Source: Gaetbulibacter sp. S0825 (GTDB lineage: Bacteria > Bacteroidota > Bacteroidia > Flavobacteriales > Flavobacteriaceae). From it: a DNA stretch of 64,000 bases. The translations under genes and the position numbers were made by a program. Where the stretch lies: NCBI RefSeq assembly GCF_011777505.1, contig NZ_JAATJT010000002.1:372001-436000 (forward strand). Direction: 5' to 3'. Positions 1-10,672 of the stretch are shown here, piece after piece. Numbering within the stretch: position 1 is the stretch's first letter; each line of letters begins with the position of its first letter. The notes under the pieces were generated by a model, which ran no database searches, had not been told where the DNA came from, and saw only the letters and a program-made list of their open reading frames with translations.

Positions 1-11
1 TGTAAACATGA

Positions 12-2264
<2,253 letters not shown>

Positions 2265-2330
2265 GAGCCTACATTACTATAAAATTAAGGGATGGGAAGC
2301 ATAATCTTATCCCTTTGTAAACAAAGATAT

Positions 2331-2807
2331 ATGACGAGAGATATTGATCTTTTTTTTGAATCTATTAGAATAGGTGATAAATATAGACTTGAGGCTTTAT
2401 TGGGAATTAATCCTGGATTAGTTAATACTCGTGATTCACGTGGTTTCACACCACTTATTTTTGCTACGTATTTTGAAAATGAAGAAATCACTAACTTTTT
2501 AATTGAGAAGAATGCTGATATTAATGCAAAAGACAATTCAGGAAATACAGCTTTAATTGGAGTGTGTTTTAAGGGTAATGCAACTATAGTTAATTTATTA
2601 ATTGAGAAAGGGGCAGATATTAATGCAACTAACAATAATGGATCCACACCATTAATATTTGCAACACTTTATGATAAGGAGAATATTGTTAACTTATTAT
2701 TAAATGCTGGCGCAAATAAATCTATTAAAGACTTTGAAGGAAAAACAGCTTATGATTATGCTTTGGAGAAAGAATTTAGTCATTTTTTAAAACCCTTAAA
2801 TAGTTAA
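2331..2807 (+). CDS. Ankyrin-repeat protein, katG partner
   Basis: About 158 residues built almost wholly of ankyrin repeats: TPLIFATYFENEEITNFLIE, then TALIGVCFKGNATIVNLLIE, then TPLIFATLYDKENIVNLLL, each followed by a GADIN-type turn. No signal peptide or membrane segment is visible, so it is probably cytoplasmic. Ankyrin genes next to catalase genes are known in other bacteria (ankB beside katB in Pseudomonas), where the protein supports catalase activity; the same role here is inference. I prefer ATG 2331 over ATG 2292 because the extra 13 residues are not ankyrin-like and the earlier start lies inside a 7-bp inverted repeat (AAGGGAT/ATCCCTT, 2287-2315). Confidence 0.85.
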   Translation: MTRDIDLFFESIRIGDKYRLEALLGINPGLVNTRDSRGFTPLIFATYFENEEITNFLIEKNADINAKDNSGNTALIGVCFKGNATIVNLLIEKGADINATNNNGSTPLIFATLYDKENIVNLLLNAGANKSIKDFEGKTAYDYALEKEFSHFLKPLNS

Positions 2808-2824
2808 TAAAAATAATTTTCAAT

Positions 2825-2855
2825 AAAAAAGCCACTTCATTTGAAGTGGCTTTTT
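2825..2855. terminator. Bidirectional rho-independent terminator
   Basis: A perfect 9-bp stem (GCCACTTCA at 2831-2839, TGAAGTGGC at 2842-2850) is flanked by six A on the left and five T on the right. It can therefore serve both the katG-ankyrin unit and the convergent peroxiredoxin gene. Confidence 0.9.
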
Positions 2856-2878
2856 GCTTATATACTTATTAATTAACC

Positions 2879-3517
2879 TTAGTTAACATGCTTTTCTAAA
2901 AATTCAGCAGTTGATTTATGATCAGCTTTCATACCTTCAGAACCTTTACTCCAGTTAGCTGGACATACTTCACCATTTTCTTCAAAAAATTGTAATGCAT
3001 CTACCATACGTAAAGCTTCGTCAACATTTCTTCCAAGTGGCAAATCGTTAACTAATTGATGACGAACAACTCCTTCTTTGTCAATTAAGAATAATCCTCT
3101 GTAAGCGATTAATTCACCTTCAGATTGTAACATATCGTTTTCGTCGTAATAGGTTTCACCAGCCAATACATCGTAGTTAGCAGAAATTGTTTTGTTAGTG
3201 TCTGCAACTAAAGGATATGTTACACCTTTAATACCACCTTGGCCTTTATCCATTTGTAACCAACCAAAATGTGATTGCTCAGTATCGGTTGAAACACCAA
3301 CTACAGCAACATCACGTGCTTCAAAGTCTGCTAATCTACTTTGAAATGCATGCAATTCTGTTGGGCATACAAACGTAAAGTCTTTCGGATAAAAGAAAAG
3401 AACTACATGTTTCTTTCCTAAATATTGATCTAATGAAAAGTTTTCAGCAAACTCACAGCCATTTATTACTGCTTGTGCGTTAAATTTTGGAGCTTTTTGC
3501 CCTACTAATACTGCCAT
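2879..3517 (-). CDS. 2-Cys peroxiredoxin (AhpC/TSA family)
   Basis: Thiol peroxidase of 212 residues that reduces hydrogen peroxide and organic peroxides. Peroxidatic Cys51 is in FTFVCPTEL, with the upstream FYPKDFTF stretch typical of the family, and resolving Cys185 is in GEVCPANW near the C-terminus, which makes it a typical 2-Cys enzyme. No AhpF-like reductase is nearby, so it presumably uses thioredoxin. Monocistronic, with its own -7 box at 3552-3559 and a terminator shared with the katG unit. Confidence 0.95.
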   Translation of the reverse strand: MAVLVGQKAPKFNAQAVINGCEFAENFSLDQYLGKKHVVLFFYPKDFTFVCPTELHAFQSRLADFEARDVAVVGVSTDTEQSHFGWLQMDKGQGGIKGVTYPLVADTNKTISANYDVLAGETYYDENDMLQSEGELIAYRGLFLIDKEGVVRHQLVNDLPLGRNVDEALRMVDALQFFEENGEVCPANWSKGSEGMKADHKSTAEFLEKHVN

Positions 3518-3551
3518 TTTTTATTGTTTAAGTTTATTTAAATTTTGATGA

Positions 3552-3559
3552 CAAATATA
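3552..3559 (-). promoter_or_regulatory. Promoter -7 box of the peroxiredoxin gene
   Basis: Read on the minus strand this is TATATTTG, an exact match to the Bacteroidota -7 consensus TAnnTTTG, 34 bp before the start codon. A T-run ending in TTTGG about 15 bp upstream is a possible -33 region. Confidence 0.6.
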
Positions 3560-3616
3560 CACAACAGTATATGCCAAAAATGGCTTTGCAATTTAAATTT
3601 TTTATGAACCAATAAG

Positions 3617-5110
3617 TTATACTGATTTGGTTTTAAGCTGCTTTATTTTTATTGAGAATGCAGCAAACAACAAGGTCATAAACGGACTTAAAATACTAAA
3701 AAATGCATAAGGTATATATGCTGTTGCACCTGCATATCCAAAGAGTACTTTAGAGTGGTAAGCGCCACAAGTATTCCAAGGCACTAATACTGAGGTTACT
3801 GTTCCTGAATCTTCTAGTGTTCTACTTAAATTTTCAGGAGCTAGACCTTTGTCTTCATATGCTTTTTTAAACATTTTTCCAGGAACCACCAATGCTAAAT
3901 ATTGGTCAGATGCAGTAACGTTTAGAGCTAAGCAACTTGCTACTGTACTTGCAAATAAACCAAAAGTTGTAGTTGCTAAGCTTAAAAGAGAATTCGTTAT
4001 TCTAGCTAATGCTCCAATAGCATCCATTACACCACCAAAAACCATAGCACAAATAATCAACCAAATAGTCCCTAACATTCCTGCCATTCCTCCAGCTGTA
4101 AACAAGTCGTTTAATTCTGCACTTGAGGTTTCTACAGCTGTATCTACTGTCATAGCATTCATAATACCTTTATAGGCAGATTGAAATGTCAAACTATCTG
4201 CTCCTGCAATTTTGGCAACTATATCTGGTTGTGCAATTAAAGCTGCTGCACCACCAAAAAGGGCGCCTAGTAGCAAAGCTATAAGTGGAGGTGTTTTTTT
4301 AACAATCATTACAATAACTAGAACTGGAACCAAAAATAGCCAAGGACTTATGTTAAAAGCACCGTCTATGGCACCTAATTTATCTTGAATTTGTGGTGTA
4401 CCAGTAATATCTAAATTTAACCCAATGATTATAAAAATTATTAAAGTAATAACTATGGTTGGTATTGTTGTTAAAGACATATATCTAATGTGATCAAATA
4501 ATTCACCTCCTGCCATAGCAGGCGCAAGATTTGTAGTATCGCTTAACGGAGACATTTTATCACCAAAATACGCTCCTGATAATACAGCACCAGCTGTCAT
4601 TCCCATTGAAATGCCTAATGTTTCCCCAATTCCTACAAGTGCAATACCTACTGTTGCAGAGGTTGTCCAGCTGCTTCCTGTTGCTATTGAAATTATTGCG
4701 CAAATAATAACGCATGCTGCTAAAAATATGGTTGGATTAAGAATTTGTAATCCATAATAAATCATGGTTGGAATTACACCACTAATCATCCAAGTGCCTG
4801 CTAATGCACCAACCATAAGAAGAATTAATAAAGCTCCTGTAGTAGATTTAACATTTTCGGCTACTTCACTAAGCATTTGTTTATAGGACACTTTATTATA
4901 AAAACCAACAATAGCTGCAGCTGCAGCTCCCATTAGAAGAATAAACTGATTACTTCCACTTAATGCATCATCACCAAAAACATAGATGTTATATGCTAAC
5001 ATTCCAACTAATGCAAAAACAGGAATTAGAGCTTCCCAAATATTTAATTCTACATTTTCAACTATGTGTTCATCTTGAGGTACTCTGGGTTTAATATCTT
5101 TGCTTTCCAT
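3617..5110 (-). CDS. nhaC: Na+/H+ antiporter, NhaC family
   Basis: Integral membrane protein of 497 residues with about a dozen hydrophobic segments after a charged N-terminal tail. The stretch ATGSSWTTSATVGIALVGIG and, after it, SGAYFGDKMSPLSDTTNLAP are the characteristic NhaC core. The family exchanges sodium (or an organic acid such as lactate/malate in some members) for protons; which substrate applies here cannot be read from the sequence. Monocistronic, and divergent from the YdjM-like gene at 5201 with a 90-bp shared intergenic region. Confidence 0.9.
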   Translation of the reverse strand: MESKDIKPRVPQDEHIVENVELNIWEALIPVFALVGMLAYNIYVFGDDALSGSNQFILLMGAAAAAIVGFYNKVSYKQMLSEVAENVKSTTGALLILLMVGALAGTWMISGVIPTMIYYGLQILNPTIFLAACVIICAIISIATGSSWTTSATVGIALVGIGETLGISMGMTAGAVLSGAYFGDKMSPLSDTTNLAPAMAGGELFDHIRYMSLTTIPTIVITLIIFIIIGLNLDITGTPQIQDKLGAIDGAFNISPWLFLVPVLVIVMIVKKTPPLIALLLGALFGGAAALIAQPDIVAKIAGADSLTFQSAYKGIMNAMTVDTAVETSSAELNDLFTAGGMAGMLGTIWLIICAMVFGGVMDAIGALARITNSLLSLATTTFGLFASTVASCLALNVTASDQYLALVVPGKMFKKAYEDKGLAPENLSRTLEDSGTVTSVLVPWNTCGAYHSKVLFGYAGATAYIPYAFFSILSPFMTLLFAAFSIKIKQLKTKSV

Positions 5111-5182
5111 AAATGTTTCGTTAGTTTTTTGCTTTGTAATGTTACGATTTTGTCAAGAGGTTTCCAAATCGATTTTGTTATG

Positions 5183-5190
5183 TACATTTG
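5183..5190 (+). promoter_or_regulatory. Promoter -7 box of the YdjM-like gene
   Basis: TACATTTG matches TAnnTTTG exactly and lies 10 bp before the ATG at 5201, which implies a 5' leader of only a few bases. Confidence 0.5.
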
Positions 5191-5200
5191 TTGAACTTTT

Positions 5201-6223
5201 ATGGATTCACTTACTCAAATAGTTTTAGGTGCTGCTTGTGGAGAAGCTGCTCTAGGTAAAAAAATTGGTAACAAAGCGCTGCTCTTTGGTGCTATTGGTG
5301 GAACTATTCCAGATTTAGATGTGTTTGTTGGTCGTTGGATTTATAATAACGAAATTGATATTATGGCCTTTCATAGAGGGTTTATGCATTCCATTTTGTT
5401 TACTGTTATAGGTGCCTTTATTTTTGGATGGATAACTTACAGACTCTATAATAGAGGAAAGCGCAAAGGCACTACAATTCGAAATAACTGGATTTGGTTA
5501 TTCTTTTTGTCATTGTTCACGCATCCTATTTTAGATAGTTTTACACCCTATGGTACGCAGTTGTTTACGCCTTTTTCAAATTATCGAGTAGCGATTAACA
5601 ATATTTCGGTTGCTGACCCAATGTACACTGTCCCTTTTCTTATTTGTATGATTGTGTTGATGTTTTTTAAAAGAAGCACCTATAAACGTAGATTGTGGTT
5701 GAAATTTGGTTTGGGAATAAGTTCTGCATATATGTTGTTTACTCTTGTGAATAAAATTTATATCACATCTATTTATAAAAAATCATTACAATCTGAAGGT
5801 ATTTCTTATTTACGATTTCAAACTCAACCTTCAATTTTTAATAATATTCTTTGGTATGGTGTTGCTGAAACCGAAACTGATTATTATGTAGGTTTTTATT
5901 CCTTGTTTGATTTATCTTCAAAAGTTGAAACTTGGAATAAGTTACCGAAAAACCATCATCTAGCACCAGTTGACAATAAAGATATAAAGACTTTAGCATG
6001 GTTTAGTAACGGTTATTACAACCTTATTGAAAAGAAAGAAGGCATATTGAGATATAATGACTTACGTTACCCATCATTTGATAAGGATGACCCTAACAAT
6101 GCCATTTTTAGTTTTACTATGAAAAAAGAAGGTGAGCGTTGGAATATATTACCATTTGATGGTAAACCACCATCTAGTGAAGATTTTTCATATTTCTGGG
6201 AACGTATTAAAGGTGTTAACTAA
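5201..6223 (+). CDS. Membrane-bound metal-dependent hydrolase, YdjM/DUF457-like
   Basis: 340 residues with an N-terminal membrane domain typical of the YdjM/DUF457 family: MDSLTQIVLGAACGEA at the start, GTIPDLDVF with conserved Asp residues, HRGFMHS, and THPILDSFTPYGTQLFTPFS. The conserved Asp and His residues are thought to bind metal. The family is widespread in Bacteroidota, but the substrate is unknown. The C-terminal third (from about residue 200) is a soluble, less conserved domain. Its last 8 bp overlap the convergent marC gene. Confidence 0.85.
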   Translation: MDSLTQIVLGAACGEAALGKKIGNKALLFGAIGGTIPDLDVFVGRWIYNNEIDIMAFHRGFMHSILFTVIGAFIFGWITYRLYNRGKRKGTTIRNNWIWLFFLSLFTHPILDSFTPYGTQLFTPFSNYRVAINNISVADPMYTVPFLICMIVLMFFKRSTYKRRLWLKFGLGISSAYMLFTLVNKIYITSIYKKSLQSEGISYLRFQTQPSIFNNILWYGVAETETDYYVGFYSLFDLSSKVETWNKLPKNHHLAPVDNKDIKTLAWFSNGYYNLIEKKEGILRYNDLRYPSFDKDDPNNAIFSFTMKKEGERWNILPFDGKPPSSEDFSYFWERIKGVN

Positions 6224-6848
6224 TTATATCAATTATAATTGGTTTTAGTCCACTAAAAAAGAACTCGACAGCTATAACCATAACTATGAGTCCCATTAAT
6301 CTCATCATTACATTAATTCCAGTTTCTCCTAAAATTTTTATAATTCGTGATGAACTGTAAAGAATGATATAAGTTAGGAGGATTACAATTAGTACTGCAA
6401 AGATTAATACTGCTTTTTTTTCAATGGAATTGGCATCTTCCATCATAACAATCGCATTAGTTAAAGCACCTGGTCCACAAATCATTGGTATGGCAAGAGG
6501 TGTCACTGAAATATCGTTTACGTATGTTTTTATTTCAGCCTCTTTTAGTTTTACTTTTCCTAATCTGGCTTGTAACATATCCATACCCATTAAAAAAAAG
6601 ATAACACCCCCAACAATTCTAAAACTGTTAACAGATATACCAAAGAAATTAAATAAGACTTGGCCAGAAAAGGCAAATATTATTATTGTGACAAATGAAA
6701 CAATAGAAGCTTTTTTTGCGGTTTTAGTCCTATGACTTTGATCTAAATCAGCAGTCATAGTCATAAAAATAGGCATTGTTCCAAATGGATTTATTAATGT
6801 AAAAAACGAAGTGAAGGCTAAGATTCCAAATCCAACAATTTCTGTCAT
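6216..6848 (-). CDS. MarC family integral membrane protein
   Basis: About 210 residues with six hydrophobic helices. INPFGTMPIFMTMT and MICGPGALTNAI are the two repeated MarC signatures (NPhG-hhP and GPGA). The family was once linked to multiple antibiotic resistance, but its transported substrate is unknown. I choose the ATG at 6848; a GTG two codons upstream (6854) is possible. It converges on the YdjM-like gene with an 8-bp overlap, and lies 134 bp... downstream-facing from the gamma-lyase gene on the same strand with only a 27-bp gap (6849-6875), so the two could be co-transcribed. Confidence 0.9.
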   Translation of the reverse strand: MTEIVGFGILAFTSFFTLINPFGTMPIFMTMTADLDQSHRTKTAKKASIVSFVTIIIFAFSGQVLFNFFGISVNSFRIVGGVIFFLMGMDMLQARLGKVKLKEAEIKTYVNDISVTPLAIPMICGPGALTNAIVMMEDANSIEKKAVLIFAVLIVILLTYIILYSSSRIIKILGETGINVMMRLMGLIVMVIAVEFFFSGLKPIIIDIIS

Positions 6849-6875
6849 AATCACTTTAATCTAAGAATTAATGTA

Positions 6876-8081
6876 TCAAGGTTTTAAAACATCTAATTTT
6901 ATCATACAATCTTTCATCATATTATATGTACGCTCAATATCAGCATCCAAACCAATTGAGAATCTAATTAATCCATCGCTTAATCCCATTGCTTCTCGTT
7001 CTTCGTCTGGAATTTCAGAGGATGTTGAACTTCCAGGTGCAGAAAACAATGTTTTATAAAATCCTAGACTAACAGCTAAATACCCAAGGTTTTTTTCTTG
7101 CATTAACTCCATAAGTTCGTTAGCTTTATCAATAGAGCCAACATCAATGGTTAGCATACCTCCAAAGCCGTATTTATCATACATCATCGATTTAAATAAA
7201 CTGTGAGAAGGATGCGATTTTAAACCAGGATAGACTGTTTTTAAGCCATCTTTCTCAAATTTTTCGGCTAAAAAGGCAGCATTTAAACTATGTTGTTGCA
7301 TTCTAATGTGAAGTGTTCTTAAGTTTTTTAGTACAGATGCAGATCGTAAACTATCCATAGTAGAGCCTAGGAGCATGCAAGCACCATTATTTACATTTCG
7401 TAAGTCATCAATAAACTCTTGAGTTCCACAAATAACACCAGCAACAGTGTCAGAAGAGCCATTGATGAATTTTGTCAAACTATGTACCACAACATCTGCG
7501 CCCAATTTTGCTGGTGAAATAGATAGTGGTGAAAAAGTATTATCTATAACTAATTTTAAATTATGTCTTTTTGCAATGTCTGCTAACCCTTTTATATCAG
7601 CGACCTCCAGCAAAGGATTACTAACAGACTCACAATAAATAACCTTTGTGTTTTTAGTGATCGATGCTTCAACAATGTCTAATTTAGTAATATCTACAAA
7701 TGAGGTTTCAATATTAAACCTTGGAGTAAAATTCTTTAAAAAGGCATAAGTACCACCATAAATAGTTCTACTTGATATTACATGATCCCCAGAGCTACAA
7801 AGTTGCATGATTACAGGTGTTATAGCACCCATTCCAGAAGCAGTTACAGTAGCTGTTTCAGTACCTTCCATAGCAGCGAGTGCTTCACCTAAGTATAAAT
7901 TTGAAGGTGAGGAATGACGCGAGTATAAATAGCAGCCATCTGCATTCCCTTCAAAGGTATCGAACATGGTTTTTGCAGATAAGAATGTATAGGTAGATGA
8001 ATCTGAAATAGAAGGGTTTACACCTCCAAATTCTCCAAAGTATTGTAAATCTTGAATGTTATTTGCTGGCTTAAAAGACAT
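6876..8081 (-). CDS. Methionine gamma-lyase-like PLP enzyme (Cys/Met metabolism family)
   Basis: 401-residue pyridoxal-phosphate enzyme of the cystathionine gamma-lyase/methionine gamma-lyase family. Lys204 in SLTKF is the Schiff-base lysine, Asp180 in VIDNTF pairs with the pyridine nitrogen, and the phosphate-binding TASGMGAI motif is present. The position that is Cys in the best-studied methionine gamma-lyases (YGCTF) is Gly110 here (YGGTY), and the usual YSRxxNPT reads YSRHSSPS. The reaction (methionine gamma-lyase, cystathionine gamma-synthase or related) therefore cannot be fixed from sequence alone. The divergent Lrp-type gene at 8246 mirrors the mdeA/mdeR arrangement of methionine gamma-lyase and favours a catabolic role. 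Confidence 0.85.
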   Translation of the reverse strand: MSFKPANNIQDLQYFGEFGGVNPSISDSSTYTFLSAKTMFDTFEGNADGCYLYSRHSSPSNLYLGEALAAMEGTETATVTASGMGAITPVIMQLCSSGDHVISSRTIYGGTYAFLKNFTPRFNIETSFVDITKLDIVEASITKNTKVIYCESVSNPLLEVADIKGLADIAKRHNLKLVIDNTFSPLSISPAKLGADVVVHSLTKFINGSSDTVAGVICGTQEFIDDLRNVNNGACMLLGSTMDSLRSASVLKNLRTLHIRMQQHSLNAAFLAEKFEKDGLKTVYPGLKSHPSHSLFKSMMYDKYGFGGMLTIDVGSIDKANELMELMQEKNLGYLAVSLGFYKTLFSAPGSSTSSEIPDEEREAMGLSDGLIRFSIGLDADIERTYNMMKDCMIKLDVLKP

Positions 8082-8181
8082 TGTATCGGTTTTTAACGTT
8101 GTACTTTACAAAGTTCTTCTAAATAAGAATAATAATCAACAGATATTATGTAGTTTAGAAAATAAAACTGCATTACATCGA

Positions 8182-8199
8182 TAAAATTGAATAATTTTA
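8182..8199. promoter_or_regulatory. Candidate Lrp operator
   Basis: TAAAAT at 8182-8187 and ATTTTA at 8194-8199 form a perfect inverted repeat with a 6-bp centre, in the AT-rich 164-bp region between the divergent gamma-lyase and lrp genes. AT-rich inverted sites fit Lrp/AsnC binding, but this region is AT-rich anyway. Confidence 0.3.
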
Positions 8200-8245
8200 A
8201 TTGTTTTTAGTAATATGGTAACTTATACTGAAAAAATTATCGATT

Positions 8246-8704
8246 ATGAAATTTGATGCTATTGACAACAATCTATTGGAGCTCTTGCAAAGAGATAGTA
8301 AGCAAACAAATAAAGAACTATCAAACAAGTTAATGCTTTCTGTAACAGCAGTTTACGAACGCATAAAAAAACTAGAAAAAGCTGGTGTTATTGAAAAGTA
8401 TGTGGCTTTAGTAAACAAAGAGAAGATTAATAAATCTTTTGTTGTTTTTTGTAGTATAAAATTGGTACAGCACACAAAAGACTATGTTGTTAAATTTGAA
8501 CGAGAAGTTGCTAAATTAAATGAAGTAGTTGAATGTTACCACATAAGCGGTGATTATGACTATTTACTAAAAATTCTTGTTGAAGATATGGAAGCATACA
8601 GAGAGTTTATGGTAAAAAAGCTTACTACAATAGACCATATTGGGAGTACACACAGTGCTTTTATGATTAATGAGGTAAAGCATACTACATCAATAAATTT
8701 ATAA
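8246..8704 (+). CDS. Lrp/AsnC family transcriptional regulator
   Basis: 152 residues. The N-terminal helix-turn-helix (DNNLLELLQRDSKQTNKELS followed by AVYERIKKLEKAGVIEKY) and the C-terminal RAM ligand-binding domain (YHISGDYDYLLKILVEDMEA) are the standard Lrp layout. It is divergent from the methionine gamma-lyase-like gene and is its likely regulator, probably responding to an amino acid. The CPBP protease gene begins 4 bp after its stop codon. Confidence 0.95.
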   Translation: MKFDAIDNNLLELLQRDSKQTNKELSNKLMLSVTAVYERIKKLEKAGVIEKYVALVNKEKINKSFVVFCSIKLVQHTKDYVVKFEREVAKLNEVVECYHISGDYDYLLKILVEDMEAYREFMVKKLTTIDHIGSTHSAFMINEVKHTTSINL

Positions 8705-8708
8705 CTGC

Positions 8709-9335
8709 ATGTCATCAGCTTTCTTTAAGCTTTCAGAGTTCTTTTTAATTTTTATAATTATCCCTATTGCTTTTGCACTTGATTTCAATGTTTGGGTGAA
8801 GTTAATTCTTGGGTTATTTGGCTTTATCTATATTATAGTATTGCTTGTAAAAGTAGAAAAACTTAGTTTTGATATTGCTCCAAATTTAAATTGGAAGTCA
8901 TTTTTTAAAAGAGTTTTCATAAAGCTCATGGTAATAGCAGTAGTTACAAGTCTTTATGTGTTTATTACCGACAAAGAATCGCTTTTCAATGTGGTGATTG
9001 CAAAACCAAAGCTTTGGGTTGTAATCCTAATAGTATATAGTTTGTTTTCGGTGTACCCGCAAGAATTGATTTATAGAACTTTTTTCTTTAAGAGATATAA
9101 AGCGCTAATTAGTAATAAAGTACTTTTTATATTTATCAATGCTATTGTATTCTCACTCGGACACATTTTCTTTAGAAACACCTTAGTTTTAATACTCACA
9201 TTTTTTGGAGGGTTGCTTTTTGCATTTACTTATTCCAAAACAAAATCGACAATTTTGGTTAGTATTGAGCATGCAATTTACGGTTCTTGGTTGTTTACTG
9301 TAGGGATGGGAGATATGTTAGGTTTTCCTACTTAA
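8709..9335 (+). CDS. CPBP-family intramembrane metalloprotease
   Basis: 208 residues with about six membrane helices. The CPBP (CAAX protease/Abi) motifs are visible: PQELIYR for motif 1 (first Glu of EExxxR replaced by Gln, a known variant), VFSLGH for motif 2, and SIEHAIYGSW for motif 3. Prokaryotic members are linked to bacteriocin self-immunity or protein processing, with substrates mostly unknown. The start lies 4 bp after lrp, so the two are probably one transcript. Confidence 0.8.
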   Translation: MSSAFFKLSEFFLIFIIIPIAFALDFNVWVKLILGLFGFIYIIVLLVKVEKLSFDIAPNLNWKSFFKRVFIKLMVIAVVTSLYVFITDKESLFNVVIAKPKLWVVILIVYSLFSVYPQELIYRTFFFKRYKALISNKVLFIFINAIVFSLGHIFFRNTLVLILTFFGGLLFAFTYSKTKSTILVSIEHAIYGSWLFTVGMGDMLGFPT

Positions 9336-9481
9336 AAAAGTGTTCAAATATGACAATAAAAAGTCATCTCTACCTTTTAATGTATTATGCAATAAAGAGT
9401 AAAGTGAAGTCTAAAAAATTAAAGAATATTTAGAAATAGATAAGAGTTGAGCAAAAAGCAACTCCATATTGTAGGGTTGTG

Positions 9482-9685
9482 CTAACCTACTTTATTTAAA
9501 AGTTTGCCATTTTTATATTCGCCAAGAACAATAACATCTTTCGATTTCTCGTACTCTTTAATGGCAAATTCCATTTGCTTTTCGTTGTCTCTTCGTATTT
9601 TTATACCAGTTTTAGATCCTCTGTTTCTTATTTCAATATAAAATCCGTCTCTTAAATCTAAAGGCTTTGTTGCTGGTCTCCCCAT
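9482..9685 (-). CDS. Small conserved flavobacterial protein, function unknown
   Basis: 67 residues, basic, no membrane segment. It starts MGRPATKPLDLRDGFYIEI and contains KIRRDNEKQMEFAIKEYEKS. The Gly-Arg-Pro start is AT-hook-like. Proteins of this length and pattern recur in Flavobacteriaceae as conserved hypotheticals. It stands alone, with 146 bp on the left and 261 bp on the right. No function is assigned. Confidence 0.6.
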   Translation of the reverse strand: MGRPATKPLDLRDGFYIEIRNRGSKTGIKIRRDNEKQMEFAIKEYEKSKDVIVLGEYKNGKLLNKVG

Positions 9686-9946
9686 GTTTGTAATGTTTTA
9701 AAAATTTAACTGATGTTTATTAAAGTGTTGACTTTTAATAAAAATCATAGTTCTACAATATACAATAACTTTTGACTTATAAAATAATTGTTGATAAATA
9801 TTAATTATTCTAGTATAGTTTCTACATTGCACTTCATTGAAACATCACTAGAAAACTAATTGGCAGTATTGAACCTGCTTAATATTTTAAGTTTTGTAAG
9901 ATTTTTCTAATGTTATATACTATATTTAGCTGTTAATTAAATTTTA
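9686..9946. other. Intergenic region upstream of the receptor operon
   Basis: 261 bp with no gene. It holds divergent promoters for the 67-residue gene and the receptor operon. The only candidate box seen is TATATTTA at 9921-9928 (7 of 8 to TAnnTTTG) before the ATG at 9947. Confidence 0.35.
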
Positions 9947-10663
9947 ATGAGGAAACTATTTTTTGTTTTTATTCTTTCTGTTTTTCAAAGTGTTACTTCT
10001 AATGCTCAAACAAGTGATTTAGAAAAGGAACTTTTAGTATGGTTTGATACAGAAAACGATGTTACGAGTAGTAATTTAATAAATGGAGTCGAGGTTGTTG
10101 AAACCTTATTGGCTTATAAAGATTCGCATAAATATTATAAGTCACCTTATTTTGTTTCTGGAAGTATAAACTATCTAGATCAGAACTATTATAATGTGTT
10201 AATGATGTATAATATTTTTGAAGATAAAGTCATTATAAAATTTAATGAAGGAAAAAGAACATCTATTATTCAACTCATGGATAATGAAGTTAAGAGTTTT
10301 AGTTTGCTGAACACCCATTTTGACAGATTAAAATTTAATGATAATAATGGTTTTTTTGAGTTAATAAAAGTATATAGTAAGTTTAAGTTATATAAAAAGC
10401 ATAAAAAATATACAGTAGCTAAAACCAACACAGGAAAAAGTACAGTAAGACATGAATTTGTTAAAGCTAAGGATGTTTTTGTAATTGAATATGGAACAAA
10501 TTATTCAACTATTGAATCAAAGAATGACTTATACGACTTGTTTCCAAATATTAAAAGAGAAATAAAAAATATGTTTAATAAAGATAAAGAAGTGCAATCG
10601 GCATGGAGAAAAAAGGAAATGGAAAATGTTTTTAAACAGATTGAAAATTTATTGCCAAACTAA
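9947..10663 (+). CDS. Secreted protein of unknown function, first gene of receptor operon
   Basis: 238 residues with a clear signal peptide (FFVFILSVFQSVTSNAQ), so exported to the periplasm or beyond. The rest is hydrophilic, rich in Lys and Asn, with a charged C-terminal helix (NKDKEVQSAWRKKEMENVFK). I recognise no family. The TonB receptor gene starts 9 bp after its stop, and the spacing pattern continues for the next two genes, so it is the first member of a four-gene outer-membrane operon. Confidence 0.7.
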   Translation: MRKLFFVFILSVFQSVTSNAQTSDLEKELLVWFDTENDVTSSNLINGVEVVETLLAYKDSHKYYKSPYFVSGSINYLDQNYYNVLMMYNIFEDKVIIKFNEGKRTSIIQLMDNEVKSFSLLNTHFDRLKFNDNNGFFELIKVYSKFKLYKKHKKYTVAKTNTGKSTVRHEFVKAKDVFVIEYGTNYSTIESKNDLYDLFPNIKREIKNMFNKDKEVQSAWRKKEMENVFKQIENLLPN

Positions 10664-10672
10664 TTATTTTAG

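Noticed and set aside
2287-2315. AAGGGAT/ATCCCTT hairpin after katG as terminator
   Set aside because: The stem is short, the loop is 15 bases and only three T follow; it was used only to disfavour the upstream ankyrin start.
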